A DNA stretch of 64,000 nt. Source: an uncultured Lachnospiraceae bacterium. Lineage in GTDB: Bacteria; Bacillota; Clostridia; Lachnospirales; Lachnospiraceae. The position numbers and the translations under genes are program-made. The notes beneath the pieces were generated by a model. That model was not told the origin of the DNA. It made no database searches and was given only the letters and a program-made list of their open reading frames with translations. Shown here in pieces: positions 36,322-45,266 of the stretch; the first letter of the stretch is position 1, and the number at the start of each line of letters is the position of its first letter. The stretch covers positions 62,001 through 126,000 of the forward strand of contig CANQRR010000001.1 in the NCBI GenBank assembly GCA_947626285.1. The letters run 5' to 3'.

Positions 36322-37065
36322 TTAGCGCAGTGGCAGCGCCGGGATCACGTACGTCTTGAGCAGATAGAGCAGCATCAGGTGCGCAGGGTAGAACCAGTAG
36401 AAGACGTATTTCAGTCGCAGACCGCGTTTGCCGTTGTACAGATAGACCGGAATAAAGCCAAGCGGGGCGGGCAGCTCCCAGGAGATGGCCGCGGCTCCGC
36501 CGATGCACTGGTAGAGGCGGCTGTAACGCATCAGATACAGAATCGAGATCAGAAAGACGCCCTTGTAGTTGTAATCCGTGTCGATCTTCAACGCCACATA
36601 CATGCCGATCGCGATCGGGATCACGGCGAGAAACAGGTTGCGCGAATCGTTCGCGGTGATCCAGCGGATGCCGATCAGCACGAGCAGGCCGATGAGCAGC
36701 GTGAAATAGACGTTCTGCTTGCCCGGATCATACCAGCCGGTCTTCAGCGCGATGTCAAACGGGATCTCGGAGATCAGCGCGAACAGGAAGAGCCTGCAGG
36801 CGTATTTCCGGACGTTTTTCGTATGCAGGAACCCCTCGACCAGCAGGAAGCAGAAGATCGGGAAGGCGATGCGTCCGATATCACGGGAAACATTATAGAT
36901 CTGCTGCCAGAACGCCTGCAGTCCGGGGTCGGACGTGACGGCAGGATGCCTCAAAACGGCGCGGATCACGGTCGCCCCGCTGTGGTCGATGAACATGGTA
37001 ATGATCGCGATAAGCTTCAGCGTGCTTCCGGAGATACCGCGAAAAGAGACTGTCCGCTCATCCAT
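36322..37065 (-). CDS. TraX family membrane protein
   Basis: A protein of 247 residues with about eight hydrophobic segments. STLKLIAIITMFIDHSG, GRIAFPIFCFLLVEGF and the C-terminal FYWFYPAHL identify the TraX family (PF05857), related to acyltransferases; F-pilin TraX N-acetylates pilin. Here it more likely acylates a surface molecule. It is divergent from an MBOAT/DHHW acetylation pair, which fits. ATG 37065 is chosen because GGGAAGG lies nine bases upstream; a longer frame to 37128 has no such site. Confidence 0.88.
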   Translation of the reverse strand: MDERTVSFRGISGSTLKLIAIITMFIDHSGATVIRAVLRHPAVTSDPGLQAFWQQIYNVSRDIGRIAFPIFCFLLVEGFLHTKNVRKYACRLFLFALISEIPFDIALKTGWYDPGKQNVYFTLLIGLLVLIGIRWITANDSRNLFLAVIPIAIGMYVALKIDTDYNYKGVFLISILYLMRYSRLYQCIGGAAAISWELPAPLGFIPVYLYNGKRGLRLKYVFYWFYPAHLMLLYLLKTYVIPALPLR

Positions 37066-37099
37066 ATCAGAAATCCTTCCCCCTCGATGATTCAATAGA

Positions 37100-37128
37100 A
37101 CAATACATTTTTTTACATGGTTTGTCAA
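37100..37128 (-). promoter_or_regulatory. Sigma-A promoter of the TraX gene
   Basis: On the minus strand a perfect TTGACA (37128-37123) and TATTGT (37105-37100) are 17 bases apart. Confidence 0.7.
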
Positions 37129-37152
37129 GGAAAGCGAAGAGCAAAAATGTAT

Positions 37153-37181
37153 TTGCTTATCCGAGCTTCCTATTATATAAT
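37153..37181 (+). promoter_or_regulatory. Promoter of the MBOAT-DHHW operon
   Basis: TTGCTT (37153-37158) and a perfect TATAAT (37176-37181) are 17 bases apart. Just downstream, two direct repeats of TTTGAA..TTACAAATGT lie at about 37189-37207 and 37220-37237 in the leader and could bind a regulator. Confidence 0.65.
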
Positions 37182-37256
37182 GAATTCGTTTGAAACTTAC
37201 AAATGTAAGAATGAATGCATTTGAACTTTACAAATGTGACTCGGGAGATAGGGCGC

Positions 37257-38678
37257 ATGGTTTTCAGCAGTCTGTTGTTTCTGTTTCGTTTTTTGCCGGC
37301 GGTGCTGGCGCTTTATTACATCGTTCCGCGCAGGGCGCGTAATCTGGTGCTCCTGCTGTTCAGTCTCGTCTTTTATGCGTGGGGCGAGCCGGTCTACATC
37401 GTGCTGATGCTGTGTACGATCCTGGTGTCCTATGCGGGCGGGATCGCCGTGGACGCCATGAAGCGAAGAGCAAAGCCGAAAGGGGCGAAGGCTGCGCTTG
37501 TCGTGTCGTCTGCGGTCAGCCTGTCACTGCTCGGTTTCTTCAAGTACGCGGACTTTGCGCTTGGCACGCTAAACAGTCTTCTGGGGACGAGCTTTGATCT
37601 GCTGAAGATCGCGCTGCCGATCGGTATCTCCTTTTATACCTTCCAGACGATGTCATACACGATCGATGTGTACCGCGGTGAGGCACAGGTGCAGCGGAAC
37701 CTGATCTCGTTCGGCGCGTACGTAACGATGTTTCCGCAGCTGATCGCGGGGCCGATCGTCCAGTATAAAACGATCGACGCGCAACTTCGCGGCAGGCGGG
37801 AGAGCGTGGAAGAATTTGCGCAGGGGGTGCACCGATTCCTGCTGGGGCTTGGTAAAAAGGTGCTGCTTGCGAACAACGCGGGCGCGCTCTGGGAGACGGT
37901 CCAGGCGATGAACTGCGACGGGGTGCCGGTGCTGACCGCGTGGCTGGGACTGGCGGCGTACACGTTTCAGATCTACTTTGACTTTTCGGCTTATTCGGAC
38001 ATGGCGATCGGCCTCGGACACATGTTCGGATTCCGATTTCTGGAGAACTTTAACTATCCGTACATATCGAAGAGTATCACGGAATTCTGGCGCAGGTGGC
38101 ACATCTCGCTTGGCACCTGGTTTCGGGAGTACGTCTACATTCCGCTCGGCGGCAATCGCGTGAATGTCTGGCGGCACGTCCGCAACATTCTGGTGGTCTG
38201 GCTGCTGACCGGCATCTGGCACGGGGCGAACTGGAATTTTGTGATCTGGGGAGCCTACTACGGCGTTCTGCTTCTGATCGAGAAGTATTTCATCGGGAAG
38301 CACCTGGAGAAGCTGCCCGGCGTGTTCCGGCACATTTACTGTATCTTCTTTGTGATGCTGGGCTGGAGCCTCTTCGTACATGACGACATCGGACAGGGGC
38401 TTGCGTTCCTGCGCGCGCTGTTCGGCGGGTACGGGCAGGGATTTTTGAATCGTGAGACCATTTATCTGCTGTATAATAACGCGATCCTGCTGGTTTTGCT
38501 TGTGCTGGGCAGCACACAGCTCCCGAAGCGGGCGGGAGAGAAGATCTGCACGGCGTTCCGGGATCACGAGGACCTGGGGATGATCCTGAGGCTGGCGTTT
38601 TATGTGGGAATTTTTGTACTGTCCGTGGCGTGGCTCGTGGACGCGACGTTTAATCCCTTTTTATACTTTCGCTTTTAA
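37257..38678 (+). CDS. MBOAT family O-acyltransferase (AlgI/DltB-like)
   Basis: A protein of 473 residues with about eleven membrane spans. The start MVFSSLLFLFRFLPAV, the block FPQLIAGPIVQY and the catalytic histidine in GIWHGANWNFVIWG are typical of AlgI-like O-acetyltransferases. It would carry acetyl groups across the membrane for O-acetylation of a secreted polysaccharide. The DHHW gene downstream is its expected partner. ATG 37257 is preceded by GGGAGA. Confidence 0.93.
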   Translation: MVFSSLLFLFRFLPAVLALYYIVPRRARNLVLLLFSLVFYAWGEPVYIVLMLCTILVSYAGGIAVDAMKRRAKPKGAKAALVVSSAVSLSLLGFFKYADFALGTLNSLLGTSFDLLKIALPIGISFYTFQTMSYTIDVYRGEAQVQRNLISFGAYVTMFPQLIAGPIVQYKTIDAQLRGRRESVEEFAQGVHRFLLGLGKKVLLANNAGALWETVQAMNCDGVPVLTAWLGLAAYTFQIYFDFSAYSDMAIGLGHMFGFRFLENFNYPYISKSITEFWRRWHISLGTWFREYVYIPLGGNRVNVWRHVRNILVVWLLTGIWHGANWNFVIWGAYYGVLLLIEKYFIGKHLEKLPGVFRHIYCIFFVMLGWSLFVHDDIGQGLAFLRALFGGYGQGFLNRETIYLLYNNAILLVLLVLGSTQLPKRAGEKICTAFRDHEDLGMILRLAFYVGIFVLSVAWLVDATFNPFLYFRF

Positions 38679-38681
38679 ATG

Positions 38682-38805
38682 AGCCGTGCAAAGTTGGCAG
38701 AGCGGGAAATGTCTGCTTGCAGACAGTTTCACGGGATGCCGACTTTATAGGGCGAATGCCCGTCGAACGAGAGAAACCGAAGGTTTCTCGAGTGCGGGGC
38801 ACGGC
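38682..38805 (+). repeat. Multi-hairpin intergenic element between MBOAT and DHHW genes
   Basis: Outer arms GCCGTGC and GCACGGC enclose three inner inverted repeats: GAAATGTCTGC/GCAGACAGTTTC (38706-38730), CGGGATGCC against GGCGAATGCCCG, and CGAGAGAAACC/GGTTTCTCG (38768-38790). It fills the 146-base gap between two genes of one apparent operon. Confidence 0.65.
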
Positions 38806-38824
38806 AAATGAATAGAGGAGCATT

Positions 38825-39961
38825 ATGACCAGACGGCAATCCATCAACACGATCATTTTATTCTGTATCCTGATCTTCGGCTTTACGGTTGCAACGCTCA
38901 TAAAGCCGGAGACGAAACACTCTGAGTCGGAGAACCGGGATCTCGCGACGATGCCGAAGTTCAGCGCGGATACGCTGCTGAGCGGAAAGTTTGAAGCGGA
39001 TTACGAGACCTATCTGACGGATCAGTTTATCCTTCGGGACGGCTGGATCGGGCTGAAGACGGCGGTGGAGCGGCTGTTGCAGAAGAGGGAGAGTAAGGAC
39101 ATCTATTTCGCGGATGACGACTATCTGATTGAGAAGCACAGCGGCACGTTCACATCAGACACGGCTGCGTTGAACATCCGTGTGCTGCAGCAGTTCGCGC
39201 AGGAGTATGTGGGGCAGTTCGGACAAGGGCGTGTGACTTTCATGGTCGTGCCGAACGCGGTGGATATCCTGCGGGACAAACTTCCGCCGTATGCCGCGCC
39301 TTACGATGAGGAGGATTATCTGGATCAGATCGCGGCGGAGCTTCCGGAAGGGATCTGGTTTGACGCTGGAGCCATTCTGCGGGAACACGCGGACGAGGAA
39401 CTCTATTACCGCACCGATCATCACTGGAAGACGCTGGCGGCGTTCTATGTGTATCAGGCGTGGGCGAAACGTCAGGGGTATGCGGTGCCGTCGGAGGATG
39501 ACTTCCAGATCGACACCGTGACGGAGGAGTTCGAGGGGACGGTGCAGTCGAAGCTTGGCATTAAAGCAAGAGCGGATTCCATCGAGCTGTACCTTCCGAA
39601 GGACGATCCGTTTTACACAGTGGAGAAGGACGGATCAGAGCTCTCGTACCGCGTTTACGATTACACTGCGCTGGACACGAAGAGTAAGTACAATGTCTTC
39701 TTCGGCGGGAATTACGCGCTGGCGAAGATCCGTACGCGGGCCGGCACCGGACGGCGGATCCTCGTCGTCAAGGACTCTTATGCGCACTGCTTCGTGCCGT
39801 TTCTGATCCCGGAGTTTGACGAGATCGACATGCTGGACATCCGCTATTATAACCAGAAGCTCAGCGACCTGATCGCGGAGGGAGGATACACGGATCTGCT
39901 GTTCCTGTACAACGCGGCGGGCTTCGCGGAGGACACAGCGATCAGCCGGCTGACGTACTGA
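38825..39961 (+). CDS. DHHW / AlgJ-like surface polysaccharide acetylation protein
   Basis: A protein of 378 residues with one N-terminal membrane anchor (about residues 7-25) and an extracellular domain. The signature TDHHW lies near residue 200, and VVKDSYAHCFVPFL near the C-terminus supplies the GDS-like serine. Such proteins are encoded beside AlgI-type MBOAT proteins and take the acetyl group for transfer to the glycan. The ribosome binding site is GAGGAG before ATG 38825. Confidence 0.9.
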   Translation: MTRRQSINTIILFCILIFGFTVATLIKPETKHSESENRDLATMPKFSADTLLSGKFEADYETYLTDQFILRDGWIGLKTAVERLLQKRESKDIYFADDDYLIEKHSGTFTSDTAALNIRVLQQFAQEYVGQFGQGRVTFMVVPNAVDILRDKLPPYAAPYDEEDYLDQIAAELPEGIWFDAGAILREHADEELYYRTDHHWKTLAAFYVYQAWAKRQGYAVPSEDDFQIDTVTEEFEGTVQSKLGIKARADSIELYLPKDDPFYTVEKDGSELSYRVYDYTALDTKSKYNVFFGGNYALAKIRTRAGTGRRILVVKDSYAHCFVPFLIPEFDEIDMLDIRYYNQKLSDLIAEGGYTDLLFLYNAAGFAEDTAISRLTY

Positions 39962-40051
39962 GTGCTGTTCGGAATACAGAAAAATTTTCATCGAATAGAG
40001 AAGAGAAATCAAATCTTCCAACCGCAGATTAAGAATACAAGGAGGAGGAAT

Positions 40052-40900
40052 ATGAGCTACGCAGACCATATTTTCATCGACATGTGTAAGGATATCTTGG
40101 AGAACGGCGTGAGCACGGAGGGTGAGAAAGTGCGCCCGAAGTGGGAGGATGGCTCGTACGCCTATACGATCAAGCGCTTCGGCGTCGTGAACCGCTACGA
40201 TCTTCAGAAGGAATTTCCGGCGCTGACCCTTCGCAGGACGGGACTGAAGAACGCGTTTGACGAGCTGCTTTGGATCTGGCAGCGCAAGTCGAACAACGTA
40301 CATGAGCTTGGCAGCCACATCTGGGACAGTTGGGCGGATGAGAGCGGCAGCATCGGCAAGGCCTACGGCTACCAGCTCGGGGTGAAGCACCAGTACCGCG
40401 AGGGCATGATGGACCAGGTGGACCGCGTGCTCTACGATCTGAAGAACAATCCCTACAGCCGCCGCATCATGACGAACATCTACGTCCATGCGGACTTGCA
40501 CGAGATGCACCTTTATCCCTGCGCCTACAGCATGACGTTCAACGTGACGAAGGAGAAGGACAGTGAGAAACTGACGCTGAACGCGATCCTCAACCAGCGC
40601 TCGCAGGACGTTCTGACCGCGAACAACTGGAACGTGGCGCAGTATGCGCTGCTCGTACACATGATGGCGCAGTCCTGCGGGATGCAGGTCGGTGAGCTCG
40701 TACACGTTATTGCAGACGCGCACATCTACGATCGCCATGTGCCGCTCGTGCAGGAATTGATCACGCACGAGACGTATCCGGCGCCGCAGGTGTGGCTCAG
40801 CCCGGATGTGACGGATTTTTACGCGTTCACCGTGGACGACCTGCACGTCGAGAACTACGTGACCGGTCCGCAGATCAAGAATATACCGGTGGCGGTGTAG
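40052..40900 (+). CDS. thyA: Thymidylate synthase
   Basis: A protein of 282 residues that methylates dUMP to dTMP with methylene-tetrahydrofolate. The catalytic Cys157 is in LYPCAYSM, followed by NQRSQDVLTANNWNVAQYA for dUMP binding. ATG 40052 stands behind AAGGAGGAGG; 30 further upstream codons in frame are non-coding. It is followed by folA, which regenerates tetrahydrofolate. Confidence 0.97.
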   Translation: MSYADHIFIDMCKDILENGVSTEGEKVRPKWEDGSYAYTIKRFGVVNRYDLQKEFPALTLRRTGLKNAFDELLWIWQRKSNNVHELGSHIWDSWADESGSIGKAYGYQLGVKHQYREGMMDQVDRVLYDLKNNPYSRRIMTNIYVHADLHEMHLYPCAYSMTFNVTKEKDSEKLTLNAILNQRSQDVLTANNWNVAQYALLVHMMAQSCGMQVGELVHVIADAHIYDRHVPLVQELITHETYPAPQVWLSPDVTDFYAFTVDDLHVENYVTGPQIKNIPVAV

Positions 40901-41022
40901 CAGACGTTTGTATGAGCACTGGTAAATTGTCATGAGTAGGATTCTAATGACAGAAAACCATGGAATATAGAAACGTAGGATATAGAAGCATGACGGAACA
41001 AGTACGAAAGGAGCAAGCTGTC

Positions 41023-41514
41023 ATGAATATCATCGTAGCAGTAGATAAGAACTGGGGCATCGGCTGCAACAATAAGCTTCTGGTCAGCATTCCGGCGGAC
41101 ATGAAATTTTTCCGGGAAACGACGACCGGCAAGGTCGTGGTGATGGGGCGCAGAACGCTCGAGAGCTTCCCAAACGGTCTGCCGCTCAAGAACCGCACGA
41201 ACATTGTGCTCACGAAAAACAAAGATTATCATGTAAAGGACGCGATCGTCCTTCACACGGTGGAAGAGGTGCTCGAAGAGTTGAAGAAATATGATTCAGA
41301 GGACGTCTACGTGATCGGCGGCGCCAGCGTCTACCGTCAGTTTCTGCCATACTGCGATGTGGCGCACATAACGAAGATTGATCACGTCTATCAGGCGGAC
41401 GCCTACTTCCCGAATCTCGACGAGATGGAAGACTGGGTCGTCACCGCCGACAGCGACGAGCAGACCTACTTCGACCTCGAATACACTTTTGTCAAATACG
41501 AAAGACGCGGCTGA
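41023..41514 (+). CDS. folA: Dihydrofolate reductase
   Basis: A protein of 163 residues reducing dihydrofolate with NADPH. It shows IVAVDKNWGIG at the start, the VVVMGRRTLESFP NADPH region and VYVIGGASVYRQFLP. AAGGAG precedes ATG 41023 by nine bases. It completes the dTMP cycle with thyA, 122 bases upstream. It is convergent with the HD-GYP gene, 15 bases away; no terminator was seen between them. Confidence 0.96.
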   Translation: MNIIVAVDKNWGIGCNNKLLVSIPADMKFFRETTTGKVVVMGRRTLESFPNGLPLKNRTNIVLTKNKDYHVKDAIVLHTVEEVLEELKKYDSEDVYVIGGASVYRQFLPYCDVAHITKIDHVYQADAYFPNLDEMEDWVVTADSDEQTYFDLEYTFVKYERRG

Positions 41515-41529
41515 GCCACGCCTCATTGT

Positions 41530-44500
41530 CTATTTTTGGATTTCCGCCGCCACGGCTTCTTTCGATTCCGCGACGCTGCGCGTCACCGCATTCTTTGCCA
41601 GGTACGACGCGTAGGTCTCCTGCTCGGCAGCCGCGGCCGCCTCAAGCTCCTCGTCGGCCTCAAAACCTTCGTTGATCATCTCGATCATGATCTGCGCAAA
41701 GCGCGCGTCAAACTGCAGTCCCTTGCCGTGTTCCAGCTCGCTGCAGATTTTTTCGGTCGACAGCGGTTTGCGGTAGGTGCGCGTGGAGTGCATCGCGTCG
41801 TAGGAGTCCGCGACCGCGACAATGCGCGCGAAGAGCGGAATGTTCTCTCCGGCGAGTCCTTCACAGTAACCTTTTCCGTCATAGCGCTCGTGATGATAGC
41901 GCGCCACCTGCGGGATCCACGGCGACTGCTCCTCAAATCCTTTCAGGATGTTGCCGCCGATCATCGGGTGCCGCTTGATGTAGGCGTACTCTTCGTCGGT
42001 CAGCTTGCCGTCCTTCGTGAGGATCTGGTCCGGAATGCCGATCTTCCCGATGTCGTGCAGGAGCGCGCCGTAGGAGAGCTTATCCAGGTCTTCCTTTGAC
42101 AGGCCGTAGCGCCGCCCGATCTCCGTCGCGTAGGCGGCGACGCGGTGCGAATGTCCGACCGTGTATTTGTCCTTCGCGTCGATGGTCTGCGCCACGATCT
42201 CGACCGTCAGGTCCGTCATCTTCCGGTAGGCTTCCTGCTGTTCGGCTATGCGCTTGCGGATGACTACCTGCCGGATCAGGACGATGAGCAGGACCAGCAG
42301 TGCGAGGATCAGCAGCCCGAGCAGAGCCCAGAGATACGGGGAGATGTGCTCGAAGAACTGCGCCTCCTTGTGGATGGGCAGCGTGACTTCCTCGCTCGGC
42401 GTGCCGTCCGCATTGTAACCCTTCAGGTGGAACACGTAGTCTCCGCCGGGCAGGTTCGTGTAGTTCACATGGTTGGCGGAGAGGTTCTTCACCTCGATCG
42501 GCTCCTCGTCAAAACCTTCCAGATAGTACTCCAGCGTGCCGCCCTCGATCCCGTAGCTCAAAAGATCCAGGGCAAGCGTAATCCTCGGCGTGTCGGCGGG
42601 CAGGTCGATGCGCTTGCTCCCGTAGAAGATCTTGTCGGCCGCCTCGACGCTTCCGACCGCCACTTTCGGCGGGACCGTGTTATACTGAATGTGATTGATG
42701 TCAATGTAGTAGACGCCGTTGCCGGTGCAGATCAGGAGCATGCCGTCCTCGAAATGGTTCCAGGAGTTTGCCGTGATGCTGCTGGTCAGGCCGTCCCTGC
42801 GCGTCAGGATACTGTAGTTCGGGTTACCTGCGATGTAGTCCTCGCGTGAGATTCGGATCAGCCCGAACGACTTCATGAGCCAGACGCTGTCCTCGGTGAG
42901 CTTGATATCAAAGACGCTGCCGACGCCCGCGTCGATGTTTTTGATCTGCTGGATGCCGTCGTCCGTCATCAGCGCGACCTCGGAACCGTTGCTGACCCAG
43001 AACCCGCCGACCTTGTCGTCCCATACGATGCGCAGGATGACGCCGGACTGGAGCCCGTCGCTCACAGAGATGTTCGTCACCTCGTCGGTCTCCGGATCGA
43101 TCTCGTAGATGCCGTTGCCGTCGCTGCCGGCGTAAATGTGATGGTCTTTGCCCTCCGAGATGCAGAGGATCACCTTGTTCTGGACGCCGTCCGCGTCCGT
43201 GTAGGAGCGCAGCACCTTGCCGTCGCGGATGACGGAGACTCCGCCGTTTGTCGCTGCGGCGATGTCGCCGTTTGACAGCTCAAACGCCATGCGGACCTGG
43301 TCGTGCGCCAGCCCGTCGGCCGAGGTGTAGGAGACATAGTCCTCCGTCTCCGCGTCGTAGCAGACCAGCCCGTACTCCTTGTAGGTGGAGATCCAGAGGT
43401 GCCCGGTGGAGTCGCGCATCAGACTGCGGATGCGGATGCCTTTCATCATCTCGGTCAGGTCGTTGTCCACGCGGACTCCGTCGCGGTCCATGATCGTCAG
43501 GCCGTTGTCCGTCGCGATGTAGAGACAGCCGTCGTAGACCGCGGTGGCGTTCACCGTCTGGTCGATCAGGTCCGCCTCGTAGGCGATATGTAAGAATTTA
43601 TTCTTGGTGAGCTTGATCACGCCCTTGCGCGAGGAGGCGAACCAGAGGTTCCCTTCCGTATCCTCACACATCTGACTCATGATCGTATTGCTCGACATTC
43701 CGTTGATCTTGTAAAAGACGTCGTCCTCGTCCAGGTAGCCGATGCCGTTGTCCGTGCAGATCCAGAGCTTGCCGTCGCTGTTCTGGCAGACGTCGTTCAC
43801 GGTCTCGCGGTTGTCCATCGTGAGGAATTCGACCGTCGTGTTCTCCGGCGTGTAATCGTCGCCGCCCGTGCGCTGCTTAAGGCGCAGGCGCATCAGGTAG
43901 TTGCTGTCCGTCCCGATGTAGATGGAGCCGTCCTGCGCCTGGTAGAGCCCGTAGGCGAGGTTGATCCCTGAGAGATCGCGGTCGAAGAGCACGCGCACCT
44001 CGCCGTCGATGACGACGAACATGCTCCCGGCGCCGGTGCTTCCCCAGATCACGCCGTTGTCGTCGCAGATCAGGTTCTCGATCGTCTCGCCGTCGATCGC
44101 CTCGTCGTCGACCGGTTCGAGCAGCATCTCGTCGTCGACGAAGAGCAGGCCGTTCGTGGTGCCGATGTAGATCGTGCCGTCTGAGCCCTCCGTGATGCTG
44201 CGCACGGACAGGGCGCCCGCGTCGACCGGGAGTTCGTCCGCGCTTTCAGTGATCGCGGAGAACGCTTCGTTCTCAAACAGATAGATACCGGCGTCGTTCG
44301 TCCCGATCCAGATGCGCTTTTTTGAATCCTGGAAGAGCACGCGGATGCCGGTGCGCGGCGCATTCTCGCGCAGGCTGCTCATGTTCTCGAACTCGCGGCC
44401 GTTGTAGCGGCTTAAGCCCCCGTAGCTTCCGACCCAGATATAGCCGATGTCGTCCTGCATGATGGTGTTGGCCTCGCTCGTGATCATGCCGCTGCTCTCG

Positions 44501-44667
44501 TCGTAGGTCGTCTCGACGTACTCCATGAGCCCGATCTGGCGGACTTCATTGGTCGCCTCCTCTATGGCTTCCCGCGCGGCTTCCTGGGCGTTTGCCGTGT
44601 AAGCGGAAGCGCACAGGCCGAGACCAAGGCAAGCGAGGGCTATAAAAGTAGAAATGCGTTTGCGCAT
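41530..44667 (-). CDS. Sensor protein: two seven-blade propellers, Y_Y_Y domain, TM and HD-GYP
   Basis: A protein of 1045 residues. A signal peptide (1-27) is followed by about fourteen propeller repeats of the Reg_prop kind (DDIGYIWVGSYGGLSRYNG, SKKRIWIGTNDAGIYLFE), enough for two seven-blade propellers. A Y_Y_Y domain lies near 672-760, a single span near 770-795 and an HD-GYP phosphodiesterase near 815-1000. HDIGKIG and HHERYDGKGY mark the active site, with GYC in place of GYP. The outside part is that of Bacteroidetes hybrid two-component carbohydrate sensors, but the output would be cyclic-di-GMP breakdown. A charged 30-residue tail ends the protein. GGAGAG precedes ATG 44667. Confidence 0.9.
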   Translation of the reverse strand: MRKRISTFIALACLGLGLCASAYTANAQEAAREAIEEATNEVRQIGLMEYVETTYDESSGMITSEANTIMQDDIGYIWVGSYGGLSRYNGREFENMSSLRENAPRTGIRVLFQDSKKRIWIGTNDAGIYLFENEAFSAITESADELPVDAGALSVRSITEGSDGTIYIGTTNGLLFVDDEMLLEPVDDEAIDGETIENLICDDNGVIWGSTGAGSMFVVIDGEVRVLFDRDLSGINLAYGLYQAQDGSIYIGTDSNYLMRLRLKQRTGGDDYTPENTTVEFLTMDNRETVNDVCQNSDGKLWICTDNGIGYLDEDDVFYKINGMSSNTIMSQMCEDTEGNLWFASSRKGVIKLTKNKFLHIAYEADLIDQTVNATAVYDGCLYIATDNGLTIMDRDGVRVDNDLTEMMKGIRIRSLMRDSTGHLWISTYKEYGLVCYDAETEDYVSYTSADGLAHDQVRMAFELSNGDIAAATNGGVSVIRDGKVLRSYTDADGVQNKVILCISEGKDHHIYAGSDGNGIYEIDPETDEVTNISVSDGLQSGVILRIVWDDKVGGFWVSNGSEVALMTDDGIQQIKNIDAGVGSVFDIKLTEDSVWLMKSFGLIRISREDYIAGNPNYSILTRRDGLTSSITANSWNHFEDGMLLICTGNGVYYIDINHIQYNTVPPKVAVGSVEAADKIFYGSKRIDLPADTPRITLALDLLSYGIEGGTLEYYLEGFDEEPIEVKNLSANHVNYTNLPGGDYVFHLKGYNADGTPSEEVTLPIHKEAQFFEHISPYLWALLGLLILALLVLLIVLIRQVVIRKRIAEQQEAYRKMTDLTVEIVAQTIDAKDKYTVGHSHRVAAYATEIGRRYGLSKEDLDKLSYGALLHDIGKIGIPDQILTKDGKLTDEEYAYIKRHPMIGGNILKGFEEQSPWIPQVARYHHERYDGKGYCEGLAGENIPLFARIVAVADSYDAMHSTRTYRKPLSTEKICSELEHGKGLQFDARFAQIMIEMINEGFEADEELEAAAAAEQETYASYLAKNAVTRSVAESKEAVAAEIQK

Positions 44668-44801
44668 AAGAATCTCTCCGTCTAATTGTTTTATCAAAGC
44701 ATAGGGATGAATATAAAGATCGTCTGACAACGCCGGCATTCGCAGACGCTTGCAGTATGGCGGCCCGCGAAGGGGCATATCATGTAGTGCAAGTGTCAAC
44801 C

Positions 44802-44831
44802 ATTATATCATCACCGATATCCGTTTGTAAA
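44802..44831 (-). promoter_or_regulatory. Probable promoter of the propeller/HD-GYP gene
   Basis: On the minus strand TTTACA (44831-44826) and a perfect TATAAT (44807-44802) are 18 bases apart, directly after the pyrI stop. The leader would be about 125 bases. Confidence 0.55.
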
Positions 44832-45266
44832 TCATTTCTTTGCCTTGCCGTACTTCTCCTCACAGTATTGACAGCGGTAGATCTCCTTCTCTTCATCGGC
44901 GAGGAAGAAGATGTGGTCGATCCCCTGTTCGATCGAAGTGATGCAGCGCGGATTCTTGCAGTGGATGATGTTGATGAGCTTTTTCGGGAGCGAGAGCACT
45001 TTCTTGGAGACGATCTCGCCGTCCTGGATGATGTTGACCGTGATGTTGTGGTCAATGTAGCCCAGCACGTTGAGGTCGAGCTGGTCGATCGGGCACTCCA
45101 CCTTGATGATATCCTTTTTTCCCATCTTGTTGCTGTGCGCGTTTTTGATGATCGCCACGCAGCAGTCCATCTTGTCCAGTTTCAGATAATGATAGAGGTC
45201 CATGCTCTTTCCGGCCACGATGTGGTCGAGCACGACGCCCTCATTCAGCTTTCCTACGTTTAACAT
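44832..45266 (-). CDS. pyrI: Aspartate carbamoyltransferase regulatory subunit
   Basis: A protein of 144 residues with the N-terminal allosteric domain ([13 protein letters not shown]) and a C-terminal zinc domain with CKNPRC and CQYC cysteine pairs. It binds nucleotides and regulates the PyrB catalytic trimers. Its start overlaps the end of pyrB by a few bases, as expected for a pyrBI operon. Confidence 0.96.
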   Translation of the reverse strand: MLNVGKLNEGVVLDHIVAGKSMDLYHYLKLDKMDCCVAIIKNAHSNKMGKKDIIKVECPIDQLDLNVLGYIDHNITVNIIQDGEIVSKKVLSLPKKLINIIHCKNPRCITSIEQGIDHIFFLADEEKEIYRCQYCEEKYGKAKK

